In this document: one piece after another, positions 23,780-37,431 of the stretch
Layout of the letters: each line of letters begins with the position of its first letter
Position numbering within the stretch: the stretch's first letter is position 1
NCBI GenBank assembly: GCA_033961575.1
Contig: CM066737.1
Location: forward strand, 95,818,709-95,882,708
Length of the DNA stretch: 64,000 nt
Source of the DNA: Aselliscus stoliczkanus
Taxonomy: Eukaryota > Chordata > Mammalia > Chiroptera > Hipposideridae
Direction: 5' to 3'
The notes under the pieces: model-generated
What the model was told of the DNA's origin: nothing
Databases searched by the model: none
Seen by the model: the letters and a program-made list of their open reading frames with translations, nothing else
Made by a program: the position numbers and the translations under genes

Positions 23780-23966
23780 GAAGCAGCTTTTCTTTCTTTT
23801 TTTTTTTTTCAGTTCCTTGAATTTATTTATTTTTATTATTATTTATTGGGGTGAACATTTATCCATAAACATATATGTGCTCTGATGTTCATCGCAGTAT
23901 TATTTACGGTGGCCAAGACATGGAAACAACCAAAGTGTCCTTCTATAGATGACAGGCAGCAGCTTT
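23780..23966. mobile_element. Short L1 insertion with 5' inversion
   Basis: Left half: poly(T) then attattatttattggggtga (antisense L1 3' end). Right half: gtggccaagacatggaaaca (sense L1). Flanked by agcagcttttct at 23783 and 23956. Confidence 0.65.
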
Positions 23967-25864
23967 TCTGGGTGCCGATTCCAAAAGCTTGAATATTGAG
24001 TACATACAGCCAGCCCCCAGAGTCACAATAGTCAATTTCATTCATTACACAAATGTTTATCATGGCCTGGGCACCGTGCTGTAACCTGACGGGTACAAAT
24101 GAAAAGACCCAGTTTTAACGTAGGAGTCCCCAAATATGACAAATAGTTTCCAGGGCCCTGGCCACAGATAAAATTTAGTTCATAAGTGAGGTCCAGGAAC
24201 CTCTAGTTTTGAAAAAGCTCCCCAGGTGACCGTGAAACTTCCATTGCAGGAGCTCACAGTGCTGTTAGCTTGCAGCACAGACATAAACAGCCCATCCCGA
24301 TGCAGTGGCGTTAAGCGCTGCAGCGTATAAGTTGGAGAGTATAGATAGAACAGTGGATCTCAACCTTGACTGCAAATTAGAATCACCTGGGGAGCTCGGC
24401 CCAGGCTGCGGCCAGACAAATGCCGACAGAACCTCTACGGTTGGGATCTAGGCATCCAGTTTTTAGAGCTTGCAGCCGACCTTGAGAACCACTGGCCGAC
24501 TTTGAGGAAAAGGACCAGCAGGGGGCAGCAGGGAACTTGGTAGAGGAGACTGCCTGCGCTGATCTTTGAAGCGGGCCAGACAAGGTTGAAAGGGACTTCC
24601 TTCCAAGTAGAGCAGCAAAGCACATGCAAGGACACAGAAGTGACAGAGTGCAGGGCAATTAAGACCTTGGGCTTCACCCCTCTTACCGTGGGCAAGATAC
24701 CAAAGTGCTCTGTAGCTGTGTTCTTATCTGTAAAAGAAGGATAAGACTAGCACCAACCTCAAATTGTTGTGTGGATTAAATTAACTCAGACCTACAGCTG
24801 AGCACCAAGCCATGATAAATGTGAGCTGTTAGTAACTTTTTGTTGGCCCCTTGTAGGAAGGAGGCTGCTACTGTAGTGTTATGGCGGTGCCCATTCTTGG
24901 GGCTTTCCGAAAGTAGTTTTTATTTCAAAACTTGGTTGTTGATTGGATGTGGCAGAGGAAGGAGGATGGAGAATTCAAGGATGCTGCCCAGGCTGTTGGT
25001 TTGGGAAATTCAGTGGCAGATAGAAGCACTCAGTGAGATGTGAAAGTGGGAGAAGGCGGAGTTTGGTTTGGGGGGAGATGATAATTTGGTTTTTCAGTGG
25101 TTGGGCTTGTTGAAACATTTGTGGAATTAAGAGATGATAATCAGTTGACATGGAACCCAAGGGTATGTATGGAGTTTTCCTAGGAGATGTGGGCTGGAGA
25201 TGGGAGACTCATCAGATGCTTCACGGGCGGGAAGGTGGCCTAGTGAAAGCTGGTCTGTATCAGTCCCTTCCTGAAGGACAAAGATGTGACCTGTACTCGG
25301 AGCCCACTGCTCAGAAGATCCTGAGTATCCTTGACTACAGGGCATCATTATGTCACATGTTCTCTGTGGCTCTTGGGTCTTGGTGTAATGCCTTTATTGC
25401 CTATCTCAGTTTCTGAAATTAATTTTATCATGAATAATGTGTTTCTAGTACAAACCAAGGGGAGAATCACAATGCCAATTGGATAAGGAAAATCATCTGT
25501 AAATTGGAAAGGAAGTACTGTAACTTTATTTTTCTTGATTATTTTAAATGCCATGTATTGATTATTTGAAATGCCCCATGTATTTTGAAAGATAATCAAG
25601 ATTGTTTTCCTTGCGATTTAAGCATCACTGAGGGAATTCTTCTTAAGGAATTATAGTGAATAGGTTTTTACTCACATAAATACATATTTAGGTGCAGAAT
25701 TAGTGTATTTTTTTTCCCTTTCTTACCTTTCAAAGATGTTGGGTTAGGTAGATTACAAAGAAGAAAATTCTGCCCTGCACCTCTGGACACACTCAGAAAG
25801 CACAGGCTCTGCTTCTAGTTGTAGTGTTTCTGGTTTCTGGCTGATGACCTTAATGAGGTTTCTT

Positions 25865-26296
25865 TTTTTTTAAAGATTTTATTGGGGAATTTGGGGAGGG
25901 GAACAGCATTGGGGAACCGGGGAGGGGAACAGACTAGTTACTGTTCTTTTGTTCTTCGGTCTAGTTGCAGAGGACATAGCTTCACTGGCCCATGTTGGTA
26001 TCATCATTGTGCTCTTCCCAGATGAGGCAGATTGGTCGCCGGCCTCTGGATGGTCGCTCACCGCGGCTATTGGCAGCTCATGCTGGCTGCCGGCCACTCA
26101 CTGTAGCCTATGGCAGCCCATTGCAGCAGGAGCTGCAGCTATGCCATCCCGGGGACTCACAGTCAAGCTCCAGGTGGAGCTGTTGTTCACCATCTTAGCT
26201 GTAGAGGGCAGTGTCACTGGCCCTCATATGTGGGATCCGAACCGGGGCCACTGGCGTCCCAAGCCAGCTCTTAACCAACGCGCCACTTAGCCAGCA
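25865..26296 (-). mobile_element. Full-length SINE
   Basis: Poly(T) then aaagattttattgggg, head end ccacttagccagc. Perfect duplication cttaatgaggtttctt at 25849-25864 and 26297-26312. Confidence 0.92.
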
Positions 26297-26923
26297 CTTA
26301 ATGAGGTTTCTTAATCTCTCGGAGTGCCCTTATCAGGGTAGTGTGGGGGCAATAATATGCCCCTCCATATTACACAGGATTGTTGGGAGGTTTAAATGTG
26401 ATAACATGTGAAAAGCACAGTAAAGCACAGAGCATGATATGAATCCAAAATGTTTTCAATCTCTTCTGCATCACATCTGTCCACTGAAGTGATCTAGAAT
26501 CACTGAGGGTTTAGGACTCTAGAAAGTAGATCAAACTTGGATAAATTCACTTCTCATTTGGAACTGAATTCTGCTTAGGCCTCTGGAACACTCTTCCATC
26601 TACTAAAATGCACATAGCCTCTCATGTACGGCTAGCACTGGAAGAGGAGAAGGAAGCAGGGATGAATTAATTATACCTTAAAAGCGTGAGAGGCAGAGAC
26701 AAAATGGAGAACAGATAATGCGCCAGGCATTTATGGTAAATGAATTTATTACCCCTTGAGGCCTATGCAAATTTGTAGACTTTCATGATATGAAGGTTTA
26801 ATTTATAATCTGTATGTATGTGTGCTCCACACCTATGTCCTTTGTAGCCTAAACTGGAACTCCTTAGAAGCTAGGAAATGAACTTTGGTATTTGTATGGT
26901 ACATTTAAAATTATTCTAAGCAG

Positions 26924-27067
26924 GAGCCAGCTGCGTGGCTCCGTTGGTTAAGAGCTCACTCAAGAGTGCGAGCTGAGCTCTGAGCAACAGCAGTTCGATG
27001 CCCAGCCCCAGCTGAGCAGCTGCTGAGCTGCCAACAGGTGGCAGGATGGCTCAGCTAAAAAAAAAAA
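26924..27067 (+). mobile_element. VES-like SINE, short form
   Basis: Head gagccagctgcgtggctccg, aagagctcactcaagagtgc, B-box-like GTTCGATGCC, then ctgccaacaggtggcaggat and a poly(A). Same type as 35728-35875; a different family from the GGCCGGCCGAGTGGCGC SINEs. Confidence 0.8.
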
Positions 27068-28665
27068 TTACTGCAAGTAATTAGATGCATAGAAATCACT
27101 ATAGCAAAGATATGTATCTTTTTCAAAAACTTGAGAGCTATTTATAATATGACAGGAAACTACCAAAAGATTTTTAAGATGAAGGAATCAAAGAGTTTGT
27201 ATCAGATGATTTTCTGCAATAAAGCTTAAGTGGAATTTTACAGTTAGTACATACAGCATGAAACTATGTAGATACTTTCAGGGGAAAAAAAAATCCCAGT
27301 CTAAAGATATATTTTAGAATTTGGAAGTTGTTCTTTTTTTTCTTTTTGCTGAGTTTTCTTAATTTTTGCATGGCCTCATGCCAATTTTATTAGAAAGCTT
27401 GAACAGTGCCAGTTTCTTAATGTAATGGGTTTTAAAACTCGTGTTTATTGTACACTAAAACTTGTAGAAGCCAGAATTTAGAGCAAGGGTTGTAGGGTTT
27501 TCAATATGCTTAAGAGCCTATAACTTTGACTATTAAGCTGTATTTTCATGATAAGAGCATTACAAATAGTACAATTGTATTTTGAATGAATATTGTTTTA
27601 AAGGCACTTTCAATACAGTCACCCTTTGTTTTCCGACTTCTTTCTGACTCTTTGAAGCAACACAGTGTATGTTTATTCAAAGCCCACGCTGGCTCCAGTT
27701 TAAGGATGCCTTTGTTTGGTCGGGTGAGGATAAGGAGCCCTCTGTGGGAGCTAGAGATAGATTCACAAGTGCATGTTCATTGCTTTAGGTGGGAGGGATA
27801 CCCAGTGATCCCCCTTTTTTCAGATTGCCTATTCATTCCTCTGAATGGTCTTTTTAAATAGGATATATGAAAACAATAAAGGTTCCCTTTTCTTCTTTCT
27901 CCATCCCACAAACGTTAGTCCTTTTGAAATATCTGCTTGTTTTTCTTTGTGCTTGTTGAAATGGATCTCCTTTTCCATTAGAGGTACTGACTCCTGTGTT
28001 GCATTATGACATAGGTTAAACTAGTAAGTAAGCACAAAGTGATACGAGGGCTCCAACAAGTTTACTAAATCCTCACCAAGTTTACTTACCTCACTTGGCA
28101 AATATTGACTCTGAGCCTGTTGATGGAGTCACATCACTTGGGAACACTGTTAAAAGCTGTTGTGTGTAGTCCAAATATTGTTGACTTTTCTCGTTTCTGT
28201 TCCTTGTTTTCGCTGAAATTTTCATTGTGAATCCAGATTTGTCATAGCTGAGTTGAGCTTTGCACATGATTTTTTTTTTCCCGCAAAAGAATTGTGCAGT
28301 TTTCTTTTCCTTAAAGAAGAAAAAGCCCATGACTAACTGAGATGAGGTTGAAGGCAGTTGTCGTCAGTGAATTTGGTATTCTCTGTGCACACAGTGGTCT
28401 ATTAGGAAATGAAACCTATTGGGAAATGATCTCTGTTCACACAGCAGTCTATTAGGAAATGAGGCCTAGATAGACTTTACTTTGACAGAATAGCTCTTCC
28501 TCTTAGAAAATGTAGATTTTTTTTTAGTTGCTTGAAATATAGAAGCATTTGAAAGATAAGTCTTGAAGTAAATGTTCCCCTGTGATTTTTTCCTACCTGT
28601 GTTCTCTTAACTCAGAAAAGAATGAATGGATCTTGGGATGCCATTCTAAGAGAGAAATATATATA

Positions 28666-28973
28666 CAGAGGGGGCCAAAAAGTGTATACACATTTTAAGA
28701 AAGGAAAACTGTATTAAAATTGTAATAATATATACCGATAACAAAAGATGAATACAAGTCACGTTTGACTTCTGCAGTGACAAGAGGTGATCAAAGTGGT
28801 TACCATCAGCGTCCAGACACTTGATTATGGGGAACACGTGCTTGAGCAACGTTGACCAAAGTGTCCACTTGTATACATTTTTTTTTGTTATTGGTATATA
28901 TCGAATATTACAATTTTAATACAGTATTTTCCTTTCTTAAAATGTATATATATATTTTTTGGTTTGCTCTCTG
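28666..28973. mobile_element. Mariner-type deletion derivative with a transposase remnant
   Basis: TA-flanked left end cagagggggccaaaaagtgt and a degraded right end. The minus strand at about 28770-28850 encodes CLDADGNHFDHLL, resembling the C-terminus of mariner transposases. It is a short non-functional remnant. Confidence 0.65.
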
Positions 28974-29042
28974 TCTCTGTCTCTCTGTCTCTCTGTGTGT
29001 GTGTGTGTGTGCGTGCGTGCATGTATGTATGTATGTATTTAT
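28974..29042. repeat. (TCTG)(TG)(TGTA) microsatellite
   Basis: Compound simple repeat directly at the end of the mariner-type element; it probably eroded that element's right terminus. Confidence 0.85.
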
Positions 29043-30419
29043 TGGAGTTTTAGGTAAGCAGTGGTAAGTTTCTGTCTGAATGAGGAAGTTCAAAATAAAT
29101 TTGAAACATGATAAATTATATGTCATCTGTGTTCCAAGTCTGTGAAACCAGTACATCCCAACCAGATGACTCAAAACCTGCCTGAAGGAACAATTATCTC
29201 ATCACTCTTTGGCCCTGAGGTTTTCTTCCTGTTTATCAGACAAGTTTATTATTTTTTGGTGTGAATTTAACAAAATCTGGTAACTATTTTTAAAAAGTAG
29301 GAAATGAAATAATTACAGATGAAACAATGTTTTTGCTTTGCTGACCTAATTTTGTGGTGAATTCTGCCCTCCAAAGATAAAATAGAAGTTGGTTTTCTGT
29401 AAGAAAAAGATAATATTAATCTTGAAAACAGCCTCAGTTTTTTTCTTTAGTCATCTCTTCAGATCATTTCTGTTTGTAGTGGGTGAGGAAGAACAAGGAA
29501 AAATGTTACTCCAGTACAGAATTACAGAATTCAAAGTTTGTCATAAAATAGTTCTGTGTTTGTTATAGTTGGAAGAGTTTTTCTTTTTGTTGGTTAAAGT
29601 CTGAACTCTTAAAACATTGCCTTCATAATCCCTCCACTATGAAACAGATTGAAACGATTGTGGTTTCTATTGTTGTTGAAGTATAAGTGCTCCCAAATGT
29701 ATACATCCAAATGAGTGCCCGTCAAAACAGTCTCTGAGAGGAAAGACTTAATTATCCTGTCTATTTCTTCCAAACATACCGTCATATGGTAGTTCTATTT
29801 TTGAAATATATTTATTCCAAAAATGTCATCACCGATCGAAACATTTTGTCCCTCTACATTTGGAGTAATTCTTTAGAATATCCTCAGGAGCCAGCCATTT
29901 TCGTTCTTCGCATATTACAACAGAAATCAATATTCATTGTAAAAACTTCAGGAAATACATATAATATTATACTAAAGAATCACCCTTAATTGCACCATCT
30001 ATAGATAAGCACTGTTAACATCTTTTCAGAGTCGTTTCTGGGCATACTTACATATACCCTCAGTTTGACATTTTCAAAAAAACTCACCAACTTCTCCCCC
30101 AACACACACATTTTTAAAACAAATGTCATTTTCTTATTTGTTTTTCTCATTTTTATTTCAACTATATTGAGACTGATTTTCTTATAAACTTAAAATTTGA
30201 CCTGAAGGCATTTAGAAATGGAAACCATATGAGCATATTAAAAGTAAATTTTCTTTATTAATTTGTTATATGAATAATTGCCATAAATTCTGAATCAGTA
30301 TATGATCTATCAAGGCTACTATTTGGAGAAAAAAAATTTCTTTTGGTGGAGGCGTAGTTTATTTGTCTTTCTGGCTGCATTGATTGTTTTTCCTTTTTAC
30401 CATCCTAACCATTTTTTTA

Positions 30420-31105
30420 GTTCCATATATTTTTTTGTTGTGGTTAAAAAAAAATCACAACATAAAATTTTACCATCCTAATCATTTTTAAGTGTGCATT
30501 TCAGTAGTGTAAAATATATTCACATTGATGTGGAAATGACCTCCAGAATTTTTTCATCTTGCGAAACTGAAACTCTATACCCATTAAACAACTCCCCATT
30601 TCCTCCTTCCCCCACCTTCTGGTAATCACCTTCTACTTCCTGTTCCTATGAATTTGACTACTTAAAATACCTCACATAAATGAAATCATACACTATTTGT
30701 CTTTTGTGATTGGCTTTTTCACTTAGCCTGATGCCCTCAACATTCTACTATTTCTTGCTTGTATATACACCACATTTTCTGTACCCATTCATCTTCCCAT
30801 GGGCACTGGGTTGCTTCCACTTTCTGGCTATTATGAATAATGCTGCTATGAACATGGGTGTGTAAATATATCCCCGAGGCCCTGCTTGCAATTCTTTTGG
30901 ATACATAACTAGAAATGGGATGGCTGTATCATATGGTAGTTCTATTTTTAATTTTTTGAGGACTCTCCATACTGTTTTCCATAGTGGCACCATTTTACGC
31001 TCCCACCAACAGTGCCATAAGGGTTCCAGTTTGTCTATATCCTCACCAACACTTGTTATTTCCTGTTTTTTTGACAGTGGCCATCCTAAGGGGTGTGAGG
31101 TGAGA
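30420..31105 (-). mobile_element. Antisense L1 (ORF2 C-terminus and 3' UTR)
   Basis: The minus strand encodes KLKIELPYDTAIPFL and later MFIAALFIIARKWKQP, the C-terminal part of L1 ORF2. It lacks the upstream body and has stops nearby. Old and inactive. Confidence 0.85.
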
Positions 31106-32000
31106 AAATGCCTATTTAAAAATTATATAACTTTTCCTTGTAAAAAGTCAAAACAGTATAGTTAAGATAATTATCAGGTTTGCATTGTCTCCTACCCTCT
31201 ACCCCCCTTCTCAGAGAAAGCCTCTGTTACCAGTTTGGTGTGTTGCCCTCCAGATTAGAAAGGATTGCTGTATAAAATATAGGTACTGTACTCGATGCTC
31301 ATTTGGGGAGGAGGGTGTATTCTTTCAATGTATAAAAAATATGGACTCATTTAGTTTCTCTTTATTTTTAATTCAATTTATGACACATTACTAAGCCCAG
31401 CAATGTAATTTGATTTGGGCAAAATGGTTGATTTTTTTCATCATTTTGTGTTACCCTGAATTCTTTCACATAGTTTATTTTTTGTTTTATGTTCTTTTTT
31501 GTAGAACAAGAATAACCTCAAAAGCATTGTCAGTTTTCATAGATCTTTTTTTTTAAATCCATTTCAGATTTTTACCTCTTAAATAATTGAAAAGAATAGG
31601 ATTAAAAGCATTTTATTTTTAAATGAAAAATGCTTTCAGGTGGAAATGATTGCAGAAAAGGTTGATTGAAGATCAAAGAACAGTGTAACAATTTGGGGGA
31701 AAATATATAATTGTGCCTCATTTCGTGTAACTAGGGGAATATCTAATTTTAAATGGCATTTACTTTAAAATGTACCCAAATACATTTATTTTCCACAGTA
31801 ATGGACATAAAAGTGACCTTCTGCAATAACTTTGGAAACAGATACACATTTTAATGTACAGGTGATATGACAGCTATGTTATATAACAGCCAAAATGCAA
31901 TAATTAAAGTATTAGATTTATTTATGCCATTTTTGATACCAAATTATTTTGAGTAGATTATCATTGAAATCCCGTGTGACCTTGATATTAAAAGGGAAGT

Positions 32001-32459
32001 TTTTTTTTTAAGATTTTATTGGGGAATTTGGGGGAGGGGAACAGCATTGGGGAATCAGGGAAGGGGAACAGACAAGTTGCTGTCCTTTTTTCTTCAGTCT
32101 AGTTGTGGAGGACGTTGCTTCACTGGCCCATGTTGGTATCATCATTACACTCTTCCTGGCTGAGGCAGAGCAGTCACCAGCCATTGGACGGCTGCTCATG
32201 GCGGCTCACAGCACCTCACGCTGGCTGCCTGCCGCTCACGCTGGCTGCCGGCCACTCACTGTAGCCTGTGGTAGCCCACAGCAGCAGGGGCTGCAGCCTA
32301 CACCGTCACTGGGGCTCGCAGCCCAGCTCCAGGTGGAGCTGTTGTTAGCTGTAGAGGGTAGTGTCACTGGCCCTCATATGTGCGATCCCAATCAGGGCCC
32401 TGCTTCTCAGGGCTGGCGCTCCCAAGCCAACTTGTAACCAATGTGCCACTCGGTCGGCC
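32001..32459 (-). mobile_element. Full-length SINE
   Basis: Poly(T), aagattttattggggaat, head end ctcggtcggcccc. Flanked by aaagggaastttt duplications at 31991 and 32461. Confidence 0.9.
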
Positions 32460-33787
32460 CCAAAGGGAACTTTTTGATTGGGAATGTTTTTAATATTAAA
32501 GTAGCAGCAATGGTTTATGGTTGCCTATGTTTGCTCTGTATAGAGTTCATATCTACTCATAGGTATAAAAGATTGTGGTGTGTAGAAATCATTCTCATGT
32601 TCCAAACCGCTGGTTTCTTTTGTTGCTGCTCTTTACAGAGGTTGTTTCTAGTGGCACTGAGTCTTAAATATCAAGTTGTTGGGTGACTCTATTAAGCAAA
32701 AGGGCGGAAGCGAGGGAGGGGAAAAGGGTGGTAGGCAGGCAGGCAGGCAGGCATAAACTTTGACTGTTGATTCTGCCTTCTCTCTGCAGTTCTTGCCCAG
32801 AATTTCCAGTTATACTACATTATTCCTTTTTCCATGTTACTTCTGTCCCTTGTCTGTTAGTGCACTTATCACAGGTGGTGTGATTATTTATTTATCCACT
32901 TTATTAGATTGTGGAGGCAGTGACCACATCTTATTGTCTTTGAAGTCTGTTATTGTTTTATTAAAGAGTTGCTTTGAAGTTGTCCTTTGTGTGCCTTGTA
33001 GGACCATTAAATGAGGTAGGGAAACTCAGAAGAAAACAGGTTTTAGAGGAAGAGAATTCATTATGAGGTAGAAATTGAAAAACCTGGGGAAGGTGTCTGT
33101 GGGAGTTAATCATACAAGCCTCAGGCTTAAGGAGAGGCTGGGGCTGGGATTTGGGCATCAGTAGCATAGGGTGGAAGTTGAAGATTTAGATTTAAAAGAA
33201 ATTGCTCTGGAGTGAGAAGATGAGAGGATTAAGGACTCATCAACCTTGGAGAGATGGGCAGAGGAAGAGAAAAGGCCCAAGAGGAGAGCGAATGAGTACC
33301 CTACAAAGCTTGTAGAATGGAGCCAGAGTAGAATCTTGGAAACAAAGGGAGAGAATTTGAACATGGTGGAATGGTCACTAGTTTGCGAGTACAACCAAGA
33401 TGCCAGATGTCCATTGGAGTTTAGTAACTTGGAGGCCATTGGTGGCCTTGAGTAGTGAAGGGAGGAGGGAATAAAGTAGAGAAAGCAAACAAGAGTCAGT
33501 CTTTCTAACTTGGAGTTGAAATATAACATACATACAGGAAAGTGTACAGATCACAAGTGAATTTTTACAAACTGACCACACTAGTGTATCTAGCACTCTA
33601 GAAGCCCCCATGGCCCTTCTAGTCACCCCCCAGCTTGCCAAGGGTATCCACTGTTTTGCCTTCTAACCGTAGTCTATTTTAAAAATACATTTGTCAGTGG
33701 AGGGAGATAGAAGGATAGGGTGGTAGTTAGATAGGGAATTAGGAGTGGAGGGTATTGGTTGTGTTTTAAGATGAGTAAGATTTTCTT

Positions 33788-34190
33788 TCCTTTTTAAAAA
33801 AAAGATATTATTGGGGAATTGGAGAAGGGGGACAGTGTTGGAGAATTGGGGAAGGGAACAGCCAAATTGTTGTCCTTCAATCTTAGTTGTGCAGGGCGCA
33901 GCTAGCTCAGCTCCAAGTCCAGTTGCCATCTGGCTGCCCGTCGACAGCTGACAGCTGCTCAATTCAAGGTGCCGTGTTCAATCTTAGCTGGGGGTGAGTG
34001 TACCCCACCATCCCATAAGGGAGTCGAATCGGCAACCTTGTTGTTAGGAGCACATGCTCTCACCAGCTGAACCATCCTACTGTTGGCAGCTCAGCTTGGG
34101 TGCAGCTCACTGGCCCATGTGGGAATCGAACTGGTGACCCTGTTGCTCAGAGCTCACGCTCTTAACCAACTGAGCCACTCGGCCAGCCCC
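33788..34190 (-). mobile_element. Full-length VES-like SINE
   Basis: Minus-strand copy ending ccactcggccagcccc. It contains a dimer-like structure with two tRNA-like B boxes (gaatcg...ggtgacc and gagtcgaatcggcaacc) and a tail of the CCCCAAT type. Flanked by aagattttctt (33777-33787 and 34191-34201). This architecture is the main evidence for a bat genome. Confidence 0.85.
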
Positions 34191-35459
34191 AAGATTTTCT
34201 TGAAAGTAAATAAATCCCATAACTTCTCTAGTGGGTGTCCAGTTACTATTTCTTTTTATGTTAGGACAATTTTCATTTCATCCTTTTATATGTTTTTAAA
34301 AGTAAGTATGTTTGAGTGTTTATACAAATTAAGCTGAATGACTGTTCCCCAAGCATCTGTTTGTGGAATAGTGATTTTCTAAACTTGGCTGATCATGAGA
34401 ATAGAGTCTTGAACCCCTCTTAGCTTTACTGAATGAGACAGTCTGGGAATCTGTGCTTCTAAAAAACTCCCCAGGTGATTCTCAAACCTTGTGTACACAG
34501 GCGTGCAAAGCGAGGCTTACACTTTATTAAAAAGGAAACTGGGACATATTTTAAATGGAAGGTCTACTAAGGTAATAGATCTGCAATTGTGGGTGAATAA
34601 AGGGTCACCCTTTTTAAAAATGGAAGAGATTATATACTGGATTCTCCATAAAGTTGAAAGAGAAAGCCAATTGTAAGCATTTGGTGACCCACCATTATTA
34701 AGGATCCTTGAGTAATTCTGAGGGCGGTTTATTTAGCTTGAGGTTTTTGTCTTCAGAACAGTTTTACTGGCACATAATCAGAAAGTGGTCTTGGGCCTAG
34801 AGTTCTGGGCAGTGCACTTTTATTTGCAAAATAAGGACAGTTTAGCCCTCTGAGCACCCATTATGATATGAGTGTTTATGACCTCACCAGATGCACTTCT
34901 CGGTTGGCTGTGCCAAGAATCTGCCCTTGCCACGGGAGCGGAAGGCTAAATTCAATCTGATGCCTGAGTCTTTATAAAAAGAATTGATTTTTAAAATTGT
35001 GACCTGAGTCTTTTGAGTAAACTCGTAAGCTTCCTGGAAATTCTGTAAGCGCAGGGACCACGTCTGCTTAAGTGTGTGTCCTGTCTAGTACTGTGCCTGA
35101 CACAGAGTAGTCAGGCAATAAGTATTTCTTTTGGAAATAAAATTCTAGTTGACCCCTTCTAATTGTTATATATAACCCTGGTTACTTCCCCATATTTGTT
35201 TTGCTCTTATCAGTCCTTGATGAGCTTCTGTGGAGAAAGAAGTGGAAGCTGGTAAGACAGCAGTGGCCTCCCCCTGCACAGTACTTGTCAGGGCCCTCTC
35301 CAACCAACCACCAATCCTGGTGCTGTTTCCACTGACGATCAACCCTCCTGTGCACTATGTATAATAGAAGTCGAAAGACAGAGTCCAAAGGTCTAAGATG
35401 GAGAATATACCTTGATAGGAAGAGTAGAAGATATCTTGCTGGAGAACAGAATCAGACAG

Positions 35460-35575
35460 AAAGAAAGAAAGGAAGGGAGGAAGGGAAGAAGGGAGGGAGG
35501 GAGGGAGGAAGGAAGGAAGAAGGAAGGAAGGAAGGAAGGAAGGAAGGAAGGAAGGAAGGAAAGAAAGAAGGAAAG
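35460..35575. repeat. (GAAGG/GGAA)n purine microsatellite
   Basis: About 115 bp of pure A/G on the plus strand with gaaggaag units. Long open frames here on both strands are artefacts of the repeat. Confidence 0.93.
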
Positions 35576-35727
35576 GCTTAGCCACATGAGCCAGAGAACT
35601 TAATGGGAGCCCTCCCACCCCACAGGTTTGCAGAGCTAAGGATCATTAACTCACCTTTGTTTGAGCCAAATTTTAGTTTTCCCTAGGACTGTGTATCTCT
35701 TACAGCTATTTAAAAAAACCTCAGACA

Positions 35728-35875
35728 GGGCCGGCCGAGTGGCTGAGTTGGTTAAGAGCTCGCTCAAGAGTGCCAGCTGAGCTCTGAGCAACAGCGGTTC
35801 AATGCCAGCCCGAGCTGAGCTGCTGCTGAGCTGCCAACAGGTGGCAGGATGGCTCAGCTAAAAATAAATAAATAC
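35728..35875 (+). mobile_element. VES-like SINE, short form
   Basis: ggccggccgagtggctgag head, caagagtgccagctgagctc, ggcaggatggctcagctaa, (aaat)n tail. Perfect duplication cctcagaca at 35719-35727 and 35876-35884. Confidence 0.9.
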
Positions 35876-37431
35876 CCTCAGACAAGCTAACACATCCATA
35901 TTTGGGCCTGAATTCAGCATGGTTTTAGGTGTACATGTATTCCTTTTGAGATATAGTTTACGTAGAATGAGTTGCAGAGATTTTAAGTTGTGCAGATCTT
36001 ACAATTTGAGTTTTGACAAATGTATATGCTTTCTGTAACCCACATCCCAAACAAAATATGGATCATTTCTATCACTTCAGAAAGTTCCCTTTTGCCCTCA
36101 GTAATTCCACCCCCCCCCCCACGTGCACCCTCAGGCATCTACTGTTCTGATTTTATCACTGTGTACTAGGTTTGAGGACATGGGTTTTAAAACATACGTA
36201 TTTTCTTCAAGTCTGGAGGGTGAGAAATGTTACCAATAATATTTACTCAAGTAAATCAGTACCTCTCATTGTGGCATGGGGAATGCCCCCCAGGAGACTT
36301 GGCAGTGTCCGGAGACATTTTTTTTGACTCATGACTGGGAGGGGGTGCTATTGGCATCTAGTGAGTAGAGGCTCGGGATACAGCTAAGCCTCCTCCTGGC
36401 ACAGGACGGCCTTACAGTGCAGAGTGACCCAGCCCCAAATAGCAATAGTGTGAAGATTGAGACACTCCGAAGTAAGTTAAGTGCCCTCTGCAGAGAGAAT
36501 TTGGGCTCTGTGTATTTCCCAAGTCTCTTGGGATGACGTTTGTGTTTTTTTTCCTTTTGTTTGTTTGTGGATAGCCTGCAGGAAGCTGAAAGGGCAACTA
36601 CAGGAGGTGGCTTTCTTAGGTGCTACCGCCCTGTCACCACAGCTGTTGCTGTGGAATGGGAGTGAGGATGGGCTTGGGGCGGGGGGAAGAATAACAGGAG
36701 AAGAAGAAAACAACTTGAGCAATAAAGGCAGGCTTAGCATAATATTAAAGTGAGAAAAATGGATAAGAGGGAAAAACAAAGTAGAAATTAATAATCAAGA
36801 GTTCAATAAAATGTTAAATTTTAAAAGTAAATGAGTTGAGATGGAGAATAGTCAAGTACTTAAAAAGTGGAAATTTGAATTAAAACAGCAGAAGGCCATG
36901 AAATGAAAAATGGAGTATGTGAAAAGTAGATAGAATTAAGGATTGAAAGCAGGGATCGAGAATTAAGGTCAACGTAAGGCAGTATATCAAATGAGGGTGA
37001 AGATAGGGGACAGTATGAATCCCAAATACTCAGAGGATCAGGTAGGTGCTCGATGGGGAATGAAGCAGGGGCTTGGTACCAGCTCTTGCCTATGTGGAAG
37101 GGACTAGGAAACAAAGTCCAGGGCGGGGCCAGCTGGCTCAGTGGAAAGTCCCCAGTTCATGCAGTTAGTAGGTTGTGGACAAGCCCAGGGGGCATAGAGC
37201 ACTGAGCTTGCACCTCTAGATACCAGCAGCCTAGTAGGCTGTCTCCTGGGGTGTTGGGAGGGACCTCACCGTCTGTGTCAGCAGTAGCTGACTAACCTTT
37301 ACCTTGGAAGCAGAAGAAATTTGTAGCAATATTGCCTTGAAATTAAGACCTTTCAAGACGAATACTTAATACTTCAGGATGTGTTTATTATTTTTAAAGC
37401 AGTTAAAGTAATAACCCTCTTTTTTTTTTTG

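Noticed and set aside
30748..30993. Protein resembling reverse-transcriptase C-terminus
   Set aside because: Real similarity to L1 ORF2, but only a decayed antisense L1 3' fragment; annotated as a mobile element, not a gene.
35355..35618. Overlapping open frames on both strands rich in KEGRK or SFLPS repeats
   Set aside because: They are translations of the (GAAGG)n microsatellite; no gene context.
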